NCBI RefSeq assembly: GCF_002234675.1
Contig: NC_019860.2
Location: forward strand, 9,484,586 to 9,548,585
Length of the DNA stretch: 64,000 bases
Reading direction: 5' to 3'
Origin: Oryzias latipes
Lineage: Eukaryota; Chordata; Actinopteri; Beloniformes; Adrianichthyidae
Part shown: piece after piece, positions 38,708 through 49,752 of the stretch
How the letters are laid out: each line of letters begins with the position of its first letter
How positions within the stretch are numbered: the first letter of the stretch is position 1
Made by a program: the position numbers and the translations under genes
Notes under the pieces: model-generated
Seen by the model: the letters and a program-made list of their open reading frames with translations, nothing else
The model's database searches: none
Told to the model about the DNA's origin: nothing

Positions 38708-38890
38708 AATCATTCATTCATCTTCTAAACCCCCTTTTTCCCCTTTCGGGGTCACGGAGCTGCCGGAGCCTATCCCGGTTTCTCGTGGGCGAAAGACAGG
38801 GTGTGGGCCACAAAATCCCCATTGGTGTTCTGTTCCAGGTCCCTTTTTGCTCAGAGGCAAGAGCGCTAACCAATGCCACCATGGTGGCCA
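38708..38890 (-). mobile_element. tRNA-derived SINE, internally deleted
   Basis: It matches the minus-strand SINE at 44881: TTTCGGGGTCACGG.GCTGCCGGAGCCTATCCCGG, then directly to the tRNA-like head GAGGCAAGAGCGCTAACCA.TGCCACCATGG. The middle 200 bp are absent. Confidence 0.8.
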
Positions 38891-39313
38891 GAAAAAAGAA
38901 AAAAAGAAATACTTTAAGGAAAAATTCATTTCTGTGAAATGTATTTAACAATAAAAGCTGCAAAATGAGAGAAGTTATTATTGCTGGAAGCACCTTTATG
39001 GTAACTATACTGTAACTGGGTAGTATTTTACTGTACTACTCACCAAAACCTGTAAAACACGACACAGTATTTTATTTTTTACATCATACCTCAATAGTTA
39101 AACATGTGATAAAAACCATTTTCTGCCCACACCAATGAATTTGAAAATGCTCATGTTCACTACTGTAAACCTCAATGTAATATTTACAGGTAGAGATGGG
39201 CAGGAAAAGGGTGACTTTGTTTTTCTATGTGCTTTCCCAAAATGGGTTTAAATTTTTGAAAATGATTGTGTTTCAACTGTGTGTGAGTGGGAAAAATAAA
39301 AAAGTTGCTGCTT

Positions 39314-39526
39314 TTAACCCTTGTGCTATCCTAGATGACCCCACCCTTACATTGACGAGTTCTCCCTACCATGACAAAGGTGGATAAAGGTGGAAAGATT
39401 TCATGTAATCCATGGACATCAGTGAAGATCACGAATCATTGAAGAAAAAAAGTTCAGAGCACTGTCTACTGGGTCTAGATGACCCAACTCCCAATGGTAA
39501 AGTGCCTAGGATAGCACAAGGGTTAA
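39314..39526. mobile_element. piggyBac-like MITE, copy 3 (well preserved)
   Basis: TTAA duplications at 39314-39317 and 39523-39526 flank perfect inverted ends CCCTTGTGCTATCCTA / TAGGATAGCACAAGGG. It is 213 bp long and non-coding. Confidence 0.92.
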
Positions 39527-39584
39527 AAAGGAGAGACTGTACATTTTTTGGCAGAAAAGAATTCAGTTTGATCCTGTTCAGAGA

Positions 39585-40385
39585 TTGCATGGTGGTGCAG
39601 TGGTTAGTATTACAGCTTCATAAGTTCACTTCCGTATACAGTGATCCCTCGCTATAACGCGGTTTACTTTTCACGGTTTCGCTACTTCACGGATTTGCAT
39701 TGTGCATTGTGTTCTGCATTCTGATTGGCTAAAAAGTCACTCCGCTTCTTTTCTACCTGCGCGTCAATAACGTTGCAGTTTAATATGTACATGTACGTAA
39801 AACATCAAAAAAGAGCGACAACAACTGCCTATCACTATGTTCTCCTCCTGAACAAACACACCTGCACCGCGGGCTTCAAAGAAGAAAACACTGCAGAGCG
39901 GAGTCAGGATGCAGCGGCTCAGTCTGTAGAGCAGTGAAATACACCTGAGTCACTATTTGTCCGACTTTACTTTGTATTTTTTTCATAATCATTTAAAATT
40001 TTCTCCCGTTTAATCCAATTACTCGGGTAGCGGTGGGCGGGGCTAATCTCCACGAATTTGAATCCTTCCGTTCACATTGATGATTGAAATTATTATTTCA
40101 CAGTATGATACAGAAGTTATTTGTTGAAAAAAACATTTCTAAAGTACTTTGATCTGTGAAATGGTTTGTTCTTTCTTTTCAATGTATAATAGAGTTTTTA
40201 AATGTATAATAATTGTAAGAAAAAAATAAAGGTTTCTTCTTCACGGATTTTGCCTATCACGGGTACTTTTTGGAACGTAACCCCTGTGAAAAACAAGGGT
40301 TTACTGTATAACTGTGTCTTACTCAGTCTAAAAACATGCCTCACAGGTTTTTCAACTTTGAACAATAACTGAATGATTGTAGTAA
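39585..40385 (+). mobile_element. Decayed SINE split by a Tigger-like element
   Basis: 39585-39638 has the SINE head (GCATGGTGGTGCAGTGGTTAG). After the inserted element the SINE body resumes at 40307 (TAACTGTGTCTTACTCAGTC, then CTAAAAACATGCCTCACAGG). The TA at the junction was duplicated by the insertion. Confidence 0.65.
39639..40306. mobile_element. Tigger/pogo-like non-autonomous element (668 bp)
   Basis: Left end CAGTGATCCCTCGCTATAAC and right end AAACAAGGGTTTACTG, flanked by TA on both sides. The TCGCTATAACGCGG subterminal motif and the TTCACGGATTTTGCCTATCACGG block near the right end are typical of pogo-type elements. A fragment of the same family sits in the hAT MITE at 29398. Confidence 0.78.
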
Positions 40386-40529
40386 ACTAAACAGTTACCT
40401 TCAAAATAAATAAATATGGATTGCAAATGAATGCAAACGAAGCATGACAAATGCTAACTAGTCATGTGTGAAAAAGTAAAAGCTGGTTGAATTTGTCAAT
40501 ACTTTTAACAATTATTGTAAGGCTTTTTT

Positions 40530-41230
40530 TTTAGGAATGAAGCTAGGAATGAAACTAAACACTACACTGTTAAAACAATTTTATTATAGGTCCGTTAAAA
40601 CTGTGTTGATGTGGTGCAGTGGTCTGCACCCTCACAGCAAGAAGTTCTTGGTTCAAGCCTCAGTGGAAACCTTTGTGTGTTGAGTTTGTATATTTTCTCT
40701 GTGCATCTGTTAGTTTCATTCAAGTGGACTTGAAATTGTTCAGTGGTGTGAAATAGAATTACATGACTCTGTCTGGTTCTTTCAATGTGAATATGAAGAG
40801 TGTCTGTAATGAACCAAGTAAAAAGGTAAAAATGGCCTAAAAACAGCTAAAGAAGTTGTTGTAAGAGAACCAGAGGAAACTTTTATTTTCCATATTTATC
40901 GTAAAGTAAATAAAGTGAAAATGAAAATGCAGCAATGTTATTGCAAAACACAGCACAGTACAATTACATTTATAATAACTACTGGCACCTGGATACCAGG
41001 AACTATTTTTTTATTTTAGGATGGTACAACTGTAAAATTAAATACAATAAAATATCTATGTACTGCATTTCAATTTATAGCTTTATTACTTAAAATGCAA
41101 TACAGTTTATAGAAATTCTACTGTATTTCATTTAACTTTAGTAAAGTTGTAAAATGCTTTACAATAATTACTGGCATCCAGCTGCCAGTAAGTTCCTGTA
41201 AAATCTACATCAACTATTTTACAGTGCACT
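40530..41230. mobile_element. Probable old DNA element with ACTGTAAAA-type motifs, and embedded SINE head
   Basis: CACTGTTAAAACAATT near 40564 is mirrored by CTATTTTACAGTG near 41216-41227, and the interior repeats TACTGTA/TTACAGT-like motifs. A decayed SINE head (GATGTGGTGCAGTGGTCTGC) starts at 40607. Ends and class are uncertain. Confidence 0.4.
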
Positions 41231-41371
41231 TACATCAGCTGCTTTAACACATTTAGTCAGAGGTAGATGCATCATTTAGAAATAATTTCTCCTGGTTTCG
41301 AGAACATCCTTTCACAGGACACTAATGGTACAAGTTGGGTAATTTAGTATTATGTGCATAATCACGACTAA

Positions 41372-42056
41372 AGGCCCGTACACACCGGGACGAATATTCG
41401 CCAGGCGTTATTCGCCAGCGTTTTTCGCCACGTTTTTTGTGTTCACACCCAGGCGATTTTCGCTGACGATGAGTGGAGTGAACATGCAATTTCATTCCCT
41501 GACATTAGATGGCGCTTAATGTAAAACCGAAATACTCCTGTACACAAGGTGGCGCTGCGCAACTTTACGCTTCTTAAAGTCGCTTTTCACTCAGAAGAAG
41601 AGAGCAAGTATTTACACGCTTGTCAGAATCAAACAAAGAAAACATGAATATTTCAAGCACCAGTAGCTCCAACTGGTGCTTGGTTCAGGGATGTTTTAGA
41701 ATGTCCGTCATTATTGCTTCGCGGCTGTGTAGACGCTACTTGGCGTCTATCTTCTTCGCTGGTATGTGTGCTCAGCAAGGCAGTTTTGTTTGAGCGCCCC
41801 CAAGTTGTGTTTTACTGTAACTTCAGAAGCTCCAGACACGTGAGCAAAAGCGCCGTTCTCATTGGTCGAGTAGATTTCGACGCGACGCGTCGAAAAAAAA
41901 AAAACGAACCCGAGGCGTTTTTTTTTTTTGACGCTTTAACGCCTGGCGTTTTTTCGCGTCGGTGTGCACACTCTCATTGGGGCCCTTTGTTTAGTCACGA
42001 GGCGTTAAACGTCGGCGAAAATCGCCGGCGAAATTCGTCCCGGTGTGAACAGGCCT
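41372..42056. mobile_element. PIF/Harbinger MITE with TAA target duplication
   Basis: Ends AGGCCCGTACACACCGGGAC and GTCCCGGTGTGAACAGGCCT, flanked by TAA at 41369-41371 and 42057-42059. It is a shorter relative of the element at 59239 and shares its CGTTATTCGCCAGCGTTTTTC and CAGCAAG.CAGTTTTG blocks. The transposase-like coding part of the relative is mostly deleted here. Confidence 0.88.
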
Positions 42057-42059
42057 TAA

Positions 42060-43204
42060 GGCCGCCTTTACACTGCAGGTCTTGATCCCCATATCCGATT
42101 TTCTGACTTTATCCGATTTTTTTGACGACCCGCTTACATTATCTTTTAAAAGTGACCCGTATCTGGTTTTTGCATTTACACTATACAATGCTGAAACTAT
42201 CAAACGTAGATGTTCTGAGGACTACGTAGCAGTATTTCCGCATTCCGCGGACCTTTTTCGGACTTTTGTGATTGCGGTTGTCATGGAGGCAAGGCGGCGA
42301 CGGAAGGAGGCGTTGCCTTTGGCGCTCCAGAGGGGATGCACAGGGGGGTAAAAATTAGGGCTGTTCGGCCGTCTTATGTGCTCTCTCTGAGTTTTGAATG
42401 AGGAAGTGTTGCAGACGTTGTGCTGTCCGAACAGTTTGATCCAAGTGTTGAACCTTTCCTGCGCGATGACTTCTCTTTTCCGACTGTAGTCAGAAACACA
42501 CGGGAGATTTGCTCGGGGTTCACTTTTCCGTTCTGGACCCTCAGCCTCCAGAGTGGGCTAAGAGACTCCGAAACTTTTGGGCGAGACACCTTATTTTTGA
42601 TTTACGGTTCTCCGACAGTCCCACGCTCCGCGCTCACACCCCCCCCCCCCACCTCTCTCCTTACACACACACACACACACGCAAGCACGCGTGCGCGCGC
42701 GCGCTCACACACACACACGGTCCCCATCATACACGCCCCCCAAAGAATTAAACGGCTTCTTGCCTGTTCCATAGCAACGGTGTCCCGCTTCATTAGTTAC
42801 CGTTTGCGTCCCGACCCGGACCGGACATAACAGCGGTTTCCAACTACGGTCTGAAGCCTGAGGCTGAAAGGTAACACGCTGACAGCAAAATCAGCGCACA
42901 AAAAGCACCTTAATAAGTCATGTGATCTCAGTTGGTGGTGTCCTGAGTTGACGTCACTGACGTACGACTCGCATTTACTGGGGAATATCCGATTTGTCTG
43001 CTTACATGGCACACGCAAATGCACGTATCCGATTCATTTCCGATTTATTTCCACATATGAGAGAGGCCTGTATCCGATCTGAGAAAAACGGAATCCATGC
43101 GCTTTTGTCCTGCTTACACGTTCACTGATCATATCCGATCTGTGCCACGTGAGACGAAAAAAATCGGAATTGAGTCACTGGAACAATGCAGTGTAAAGGC
43201 GGCC
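42060..43204. mobile_element. PIF/Harbinger-type element abutting the previous one
   Basis: Ends GGCCGCCTTTACACTGCAGG and TGCAGTGTAAAGGCGGCC. Its left border sits on the TAA that is also the right target duplication of the 41372 element. The interior has a short GTCATGGAGGCAAGGCGGCG start like that of Harbinger accessory genes, C10 and CA/GC-alternating tracts at 42645-42720, and ATCCGAT repeats near both ends. Confidence 0.78.
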
Positions 43205-43267
43205 AAAAAGACCACTGGGGACTTTTGGGGAGTTTAAAGAGTGGTTTGAGTTTTAAAAACCTGTTAA

Positions 43268-43297
43268 GTTAATATCTATCTCTCTCTCTCTTTCTCC

Positions 43298-43367
<70 letters not shown>

Positions 43368-43440
43368 ATATCTATCTATCTATATATATATATCTATATA
43401 TATATATATAGATATATATATATATCTATATATATATATA
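43268..43440. repeat. Compound (CT)n-(TATC)n-(TA)n microsatellite
   Basis: About 90 bp of CT repeats (with a few CTTT) followed by TATC and TATATA units up to 43440. The TATA part is self-complementary. Confidence 0.95.
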
Positions 43441-43645
43441 TCAATCTTCTGCTAAACCCGTTTTGTCCCTCAAGGGGTCACAGGGCTGCTGGAGCCTATC
43501 CCAGCACCTCATGGATGAAGGCAGGGGACAATCTGGACAGGACAACAGTCTGTTGCAGGGCCATAAATCACACACCTTTATACACTCACACTCACACCTA
43601 GAGACAATTCTGCCCCGTTTCTGTGTACTTTTCTTCTGGTTGCAC
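43441..43645 (-). mobile_element. SINE 3' body fragment
   Basis: CGTTTTGTCCCTCAAGGGGTC, GCTGGAGCCTATCCCAGC and TTGCAGGGCCATAAATCACAC follow the 3' body of the tRNA-derived SINE at 44881 in the same (minus) orientation. The tRNA head is missing. Confidence 0.75.
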
Positions 43646-44880
43646 AAGTGTTCTGCAGATATATAAAATCGAGTAATATTGATGTGATTTCAATTGCTGG
43701 TAAAAACAGTCAGTTGGCAGACGACACCACATTGTTCCTTAAAAAATACTCACACGTTCCCAGGGTTCTTCAAATTATTGAAACATTTTCAGAAGCATCA
43801 GGACTTTATCTAAACCTAAAGAAAGGCGAGTTATTTCCTCTTAAATAATGTGTTCTAACGTCTATAAATAACAATAAAAACAATTTTAACATATTTGGGA
43901 TTGCAGATAACTAAAGATCAAGAAAGAAAGAGAATTTATAAACTATAATCCCATGACTGCAGAAGTGTGGAGTTAATTTAGTCTCAATAATCAGAAATGC
44001 ACACAACCTGTTTTTCAAATACGCACGCTCTGATTCACAACTGTAATTTTATGCAAACGTGCAATATAAATTTGGAGATGCACACGTTGCATTTCACAAA
44101 TGCACACTAAATGCTTCACACAAATGTGTTTCACAAAAACAATACATTTTTCAGAAATTAAAAATAAATGTTTCAGAAATCCACAATAGATGCTTCACAA
44201 ACATCATTTTTAAGTACACTTGTAGTATGAACTCACAGATAGTACAAATTTTAGAATGTGCATTCACAAACCTGCTCTCATTTGTGAATCTCCCCACATT
44301 TGTGAGAGATTTTTCTATGGTGAATATTGAGACTCCCTTCACGCTGCAGGTCAACTAATGTCACTATTGGCTGATGAATCTGTCAATCAAACTCATCAGC
44401 AAAGCAGGCGTGCTCGCTTTCAGCCAATCGAATGGCCCCTTAGACTTTCTCCAGCTTTCACAAAGGTGACAAAAAGCCCTGCCCATCTTTGATTCTGTAC
44501 CGGTCGGTTATAGGTTTATTACCTTCGGTCATCAAAAATTAATGGCTTGTGCAACTTTCCAGTGGACTTGGAGGCAAGGCAACACTGGTTGAATGCAGTT
44601 GGCATTGAATCCAGCGAACTGTGTCCTGGTGATGGGATTTGCAATGAATGTTTCACTCTGGATAGTTTTGCTAATACTTTATCCTTATTAGCTATGATGC
44701 CAGCGTCATTTCAACATTCAGACACGGTTCCCTTCAGTCTGGATCATTAGGAGGTGGAAGAGAAAAATCTTTAACTTCCACAGAAAGTTCTGTGGAGAAA
44801 CTTGCATCACTTTGTACCACTCTCCATTTTAAAGATGCAGAGCCGTGACTACGTTACCTCAAGCCAACCTCACTGTCAAG

Positions 44881-45275
44881 CATTCATTCACCTTCTTAAC
44901 CGTTTATTCCCATTCGGGGTCACGGGGTTGCCGGAGCCTATCCCGGCCACTTGGGCGTAGGCAGGGGATACCCTGGCCTGGTCGCCAGTCTGTCGCAGGG
45001 TAGAATATCCTCAATCACACATTCATTCACTTTCACACTCACACCTATGGACAATTTAGAGTTGCCAATCAACCTATGTAGCACGTTTTTGGACGGTGGG
45101 AGGAAGCCGGAGATCCCGGAGAAAACCCACGCATGCACGGGGAGAACATGCAAACTCCACACAGAAAGGTCCCCCATTGATGTTGTGTTTTTCATGTCCT
45201 CCAGCCGGGACTTGAACCGGGGGCCTTCTTGCTGTGAGGCAAGAGCGCTAACCACTGCGCCACCGTGCAGCCCCT
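44881..45275 (-). mobile_element. tRNA-derived SINE, full-length-like copy (about 395 bp)
   Basis: On the minus strand the head GGCTGCACGGTGGCGCAGTG contains an A-box-like GTGGCGCAGTGGTTAGCGC and a B-box-like GGTTCAAGTCC. A body follows with GAACATGCAAACTCC / CATGCGTGGGTTTTCTCC-type blocks (read in either strand), and then the GTGACCCCGAATGGGAATAA 3' end. It is the best copy of this SINE family in the window. Confidence 0.9.
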
Positions 45276-45837
45276 CACTGTCAATCACAGATCTGATTTG
45301 AATTTTTGATTTGAAATGGTTTATTTCAAGCAATTAAATAATAATACTCAACAATACAATCATTGGTTATACATTCATATAATGACCTATCAAACGTAGG
45401 ATATTTAGACACATTAATAAATATTGCGTGAAATGGAGTGAAAGGAAGCGAATTTATATAATCCCACCCCTGTTCTACCGTAACCATTTTATTACATGAT
45501 TTATCAATATCCGGTTCCTAGCTTTATCAGACAGAATTAAAAATCATTCGGTATCAATAAACCACATTCAAAGATGAAATACTTTATTATGTAAAAAAAA
45601 CTATTTTAGAAATCAATATGGCAAATGCAGATCAGTTATCTAAAATATATGCAGTTTATGTTACTTATAAAAGTCGTTCCTATGATTACAAAATAATACT
45701 ATATCAGTAAAATAGACATAACACTTTCAAAAACCTTCATAACAATAATTGCTCAAATATCAAAAGTTAATATATGTGCAAAATTACATTAGGAAAAATC
45801 ATGAAATAAATTTTTCAATTTTTGGAGCAAGATCAAT
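45276..45837. other. AT-rich filler inside the foldback element
   Basis: No ORF or repeat end is clear. It may be the tail of a retroposon (AATTAAATAATAATACTCAA near 45332). Confidence 0.3.
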
Positions 45838-45910
45838 CGGATTTGAAGAATGGAAAGAGAAAAATGGGGGGGGGGGGGGGGCATTTTTCTCTTTCCATTC
45901 TTCAAATCCG
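45838..45910. repeat. Perfect 29-bp inverted repeat around a G16 loop
   Basis: The left arm 45838-45866 starts CGGATTTGAAGAATGG and ends GAAAAATG; the right arm 45882-45910 is its exact complement. Between them lie only G residues. On single-stranded DNA this would fold into a 29-bp hairpin with a G-rich loop. Confidence 0.97.
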
Positions 45911-47260
45911 GGCTGAGATTGGAGTCAGCCTCCAACTGTCCTGTTGCATTACCCCTAAAGTCAGAACAAAGTTGTGCTACTGACTTTAACCGTAATGTAG
46001 GATTTGATTTTGTTACTCCTAACTAGGGGACTTTGCATCTCCTGGAATTTAAAACGTATCCACCATGCTTCTTGTGTGCTGTGCATCGTCAGTTCTGACT
46101 TCAGTGTGAAAGCTGGAGAAAGTCTTAGGGCCCATTCAATCGGCTGACAGCGAGCACGCCTGCTTTTCTAATGAGTTTGATTGACAGATTCATCAGCCAA
46201 TAGTGACATTAGTTGACCTGCAGCGTGAAGGGAGTCTCAATATTCACCATAGAAAAATCTCTCACAAATGTGGGGAGATTCACAAATGAGAGTAGGTTTG
46301 TGAATGCACATTCTAAAATTTGTACTATCTGTGAGTTCATATTACAAGTGTAACTAAAAATGATGTTTGTGAAGCATCTATTGTGGATTTCTGAAAAATC
46401 TATTGTGAATTTGTGAAACACATCGTGCACATTTGTGAGAAACACTTATTGTGCGTGTGAAACATTTAGTGTGCATTTTTGAAATGCAACGTGTGTGTTT
46501 GTGAATCAGAGAGTGTGTATTTGTTAAACAGGTTATGTGCATTTATGATTCTTGAGACTGAATGAACTCCATACAGAAGCATAAAATAATTTCAATTGTT
46601 GGCTACAAAGGGATCTTCCACTAAAAGGAAGAGCCCTCTCAGCAAAAGCAGAAGGAATTTCTAGACTAATCTACATGACTTCCTCACTACCTCGTGATTG
46701 TAAAAATGAAAATAGGATTAATGGGATACTTTTTCATTTTCTTTGGAGAAATAGAATCTACTATGTATGAAAATCAGTACTAATTAGTTTATCAAAAGAT
46801 TGAGGACTTGACTTTCTTGACTTCCCTAAAATAATGTCCTTAAAATTAAATGGTTAAAAAAAATTGTAAAAAGTGAAACTTCATTTTGGAATTTCATAAA
46901 TAACAAAAATATGTATTTGATAAGCTTGGAGGTCTGCCATTTCTTCTAGTTTAAAATAGAAAAACTTAATGTAAAACTGCTTAACTTATTAATGTATTTT
47001 ATATTTTTCAGAAAGAAATGATTCTGTATGTAAACAGTATTGAATCCTGCACAAAAAAAAGCTGTTAGTAAAGTTGAAACATGGTCACATTTGAGACTTT
47101 AGCAGAATCCTTTAACTTTAATAATACTGTTTTATCTTGCTATTATTATGGCTTTTTTATTGTTAATTTTTCTGACAAATGTGAAAATTGGCATGTGCAC
47201 ATAGTGTGGTGTGTCAATGTTTGATATTCTGTATGTCAATAAAGTTTATTTTGGGGGGGG

Positions 47261-47974
47261 GGCGGACGCAGAGATACAGGGTTTCCCGGAGTAATGACGC
47301 ACCATGTTGTACATCCCATAATTTACAATTGCGTTACCTTTTAAACAACTAATTTAAGACTTATTGAGCCCAAAAGTCCAAAACAGTGAATATATTGCAG
47401 ACTTTTTTCTCTTCTTGTTGATTTTATTTTTGCTTCCTTAACCAAACTAATGTCTGCCTGTTTTAGTCAACCAGACTGACGGAACTATTATGGGATTGAA
47501 ATGTTAGAATTCTTTATCATGGTTATAAAAAGTATTGGACTTTCATAAACATGTCAGGAAAGCGCTCACGTTTCTTCTGGAACTGTCTAGACACGTCCGC
47601 ATGACTCAAAAACAACTTTCCGACTAGGCGCCATGTTCTGTCATGAACTAAGCACCGACATTTTCTGTTGTTCTCCCGTCTCTGTCCTCTCACAGTCAGA
47701 CGCAGACACGCCTTCATCATGAGCGCAGAAAATATGTTCTGAAAGACTCACCGTGATAGAAGAAACCAGGAAACTCCAAATTCTTTCTTTGGATACACCA
47801 AAAATTCAGCTCACAGTGCTCGACGGCAGACCCTTCCCTCCACACACAGGCGGTGTTGGAGCTGGTTCGACGTGTTTGTCTGAATTTCCAAGAAATCACG
47901 TGACCACAGCAAACGACTGTGTCATAACGAAGACTATTTGATTATTTGAGCTCCCATAACCAATGCAAACTCTG
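47261..47974 (-). other. Unclassified region with a possible orphan first exon (47755-47940, minus)
   Basis: On the minus strand, 47940-47755 is moderately CpG-containing and ends CTTCTATCACG/GTGAGTCTTTC, a near-consensus splice donor at 47754. The adjacent short frames show no family resemblance, and no partner exon is found downstream. It could be a stranded 5' exon or chance. The remainder of the region shows nothing I can name. Confidence 0.25.
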
Positions 47975-48315
47975 CAGGTGAGACATGCAGACTGTAGGTG
48001 GAGAGAAAGTCAACGTATGACATCAGATTACTTTATATATTAATCAGTTGTGTTGCAAGAAAAAAATGTTTTTCAAATCAATTTTCAAGAAAAATACTCT
48101 TGTTTTTGTGTAGAATATCTGCATTATTTCAAATCTAGTAGTGCTGAGGAGAAAAATTATGTTTGTAGATCACAGTCCATGCCAATAAAACCTGCTTATG
48201 ACAGTTAGGCAGTTTTACATGAAGTTTTTCTATTTTAAAGTTACACAATAAAAGAAATAGCAGACTTCCAAGCTTATCAAATACATATTTTGGGATGAAA
48301 TTCCAAAATAGACAA
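47975..48315 (-). mobile_element. L1-type LINE fragment, second copy, opposite orientation
   Basis: The minus-strand sequence from about 48310 (AAATATGTATTTGATAAGCTT, then GTCTGC.ATTTCTT) repeats 46908-46990 of the plus-strand L1 fragment. It then reads KLPNCHKQVLLAWTVIYKHN and FSPQHY, a C-terminal L1 ORF2 landmark. It is short and inactive. Confidence 0.65.
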
Positions 48316-48548
48316 ATATCATCATAAAACAGAGCGCATCTTACCAAAAAAGCCGAGGCGGAGCAGAGAAGTGGGGCTGCCGGTAGATTACCGCGAGTAA
48401 AAGTAAAAGCTAGGTTAAAGAAAAGAAAGGCATTGATTGAGGATGTGGCCAAATGTCTAAAGCTCAGAGACATGTTTTCAAGAAGAAGGAACAAAAGAGG
48501 GAAATAGTAAATGAGAAATAACTATAAGTCTAATTGATCATTTAACTA
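48316..48548. other. Short unclassified stretch between an L1 fragment and a Tc1-type element
   Basis: It contains a purine-rich plus-strand segment (48410-48510) with a coding-like KSRLKKRKALIED flavour but no recognised family or start. Confidence 0.25.
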
Positions 48549-49752
48549 CACTGAACAAAAATATAAACGCAACACTTTTGTTATTGCTCCCATTTTTTAT
48601 GGTATTAACTCAAAGATGTGAAACATTTTCCATTTACACAAAATAACCAGTTTTCTGAAATATTGTTAACAAATCTGTCTAAATCTGTGATAGTGAGCAC
48701 TTCTCCTTTGCCAAGACAATCCATCCCACCTCACAGGTGTGCCATGTCAAGATGCTGATTAGACAGCATGATTATTGCACAGGTGTGCCTTAGACTGGCC
48801 ACAAGAAAAGGCCACTCTGAAATCTTCAGTTTTGTTTTATTGAGGGGGTCAGGGGACTCAGACAACCAGTCAGTATCTGGTGTGACCATCATTTGCCTCA
48901 TGACGTGCGACACATCTCCTTCGCATAGAGTTGATCAGGTTGATCAGGTTTGGGAGCATGGAATTATCCAAAATGTTTTGGTATCCTGAAGCATTCAAAG
49001 ATCCTTTCACTGGAACTACGGGGCAAAGCCCAAGTCCTGAAAAGCAACCCACACCATAATTCCTCCTCCACCAACTTTCACACAATGCAGACCGAAATTT
49101 ACCGCTCCCCTAGCAACGTCCAAACCCAGACTCGTCCATCACATTGCCAGATGGAAAAGCGTGATTCATCACTCCAGAGAAGGCATCTCAACTGCTCTGG
49201 AGTCCAGTGGCGACATGCTTTACACCACTACATCTGACGCATTGCATTGAACTTGATATGTGTGGTTTGGATGCAACTTCTCAGCCATGAAAACTCCTTC
49301 CATGAAGGTGTCTGCATACTGTACTTGGGATAATCTGAGGGTCACATGAAGTTTGGAACTCTGTAGAAATTGACTGTGCAGCAAGTCGGAGACCTGGTTG
49401 CACTATGTGCTTTAGCATCCGCTCACCCATCTCCGTCTGTTTACATGTCTACCACTTCGTGGTTAACTTCTTCCCAAACTTTGCCATTTTTCTTCTGATA
49501 GAGCTGACAGTTGACTGTGGAAGATTTAAGAACGAGGACATTTTGCGACTGGATTTGTTGCACAGGTGGCGTCCTTTGACGCTGGAATTCGCTGACCTCC
49601 TGAGAGCGGCCCATTCTTCCACAAATGTTTATAAAAAAAGAGTCTGCATGCCTTAGTACTGGATTTTATACACCTGTGGCCAGGTCAAGTGATAAGGACG
49701 CCTAAATCTGATTATTTTGGATGGGTGAGCCAATACTTTTGGTATTATAGTG
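48549..49752 (-). mobile_element. Chimeric Tc1/mariner-type element with transposase remnant
   Basis: The left end (48549) CACTGAACAAAAATATAAAC and the right end (49752) ACTTTTGGTATTATAGTG belong to two different Tc1-type families. Both are next to TA. The left 400 bp include GCACAGGTGTGCCTTAGAC. From about 48950 the minus strand encodes Tc1 transposase pieces: WWRRNYGVGCFSGLGLCPVV, PVKGSLNASGYQNILDNSML and, upstream, SNPVQQIQSRKMSSFLNL-like sequence of the DNA-binding region near 49540. Frameshifts are numerous. Confidence 0.78.

Larger units (their letters stand above)
43972..46572. mobile_element. Foldback-type element, 2.6 kb with about 450-bp inverted arms
   Basis: The arms 43972-44470 and 46110-46572 are reverse complements with scattered differences. 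They run from GGAGTTAATTTAGTCTCAA at one end to GAGACTGAATGAACTCC at the other and share ATTTGTGAGAGATTTTTC. Flanking CTGCAGAAG and TACAGAAGC suggest a diverged target duplication of about 8 bp. It separates the two halves of the L1-type LINE and encloses a SINE, a G16 hairpin and unclassified AT-rich sequence. Confidence 0.82.
43648..47260 (+). mobile_element. L1/Tx1-type LINE reverse transcriptase fragment, split by a 2.6-kb foldback element
   Basis: 43690-43847 reads GKNSQLADDTTLFLKKYS, then IIETFSEASGLYLNLKKGEL, with LADD as the catalytic box. Another short piece reaches 43970. After the insert, 46573-47000 resumes in shifted frames with LATKGSSTKRK / LQRDLPLKGRALLSKAEG-type sequence and FLWRNRIYYV, the region after the reverse transcriptase core of L1-like ORF2. 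A GTATGTCAATAAAG end near 47230 may be its 3' terminus. It is broken by many indels. Confidence 0.72.

Noticed and set aside
42645-42720. Z-DNA/CpG-island promoter (alternating CA and GC tract)
   Set aside because: The tract lies inside a Harbinger element and no gene starts next to it; it is more simply a microsatellite.
22047-45275. tRNA genes suggested by A-box and B-box sequences at 22047, 23020-23085, 38860, 40607 and 45200-45275
   Set aside because: The tRNA-like heads continue into SINE bodies, recur as repeats and do not fold as intact cloverleaves by inspection; they are called as SINEs.
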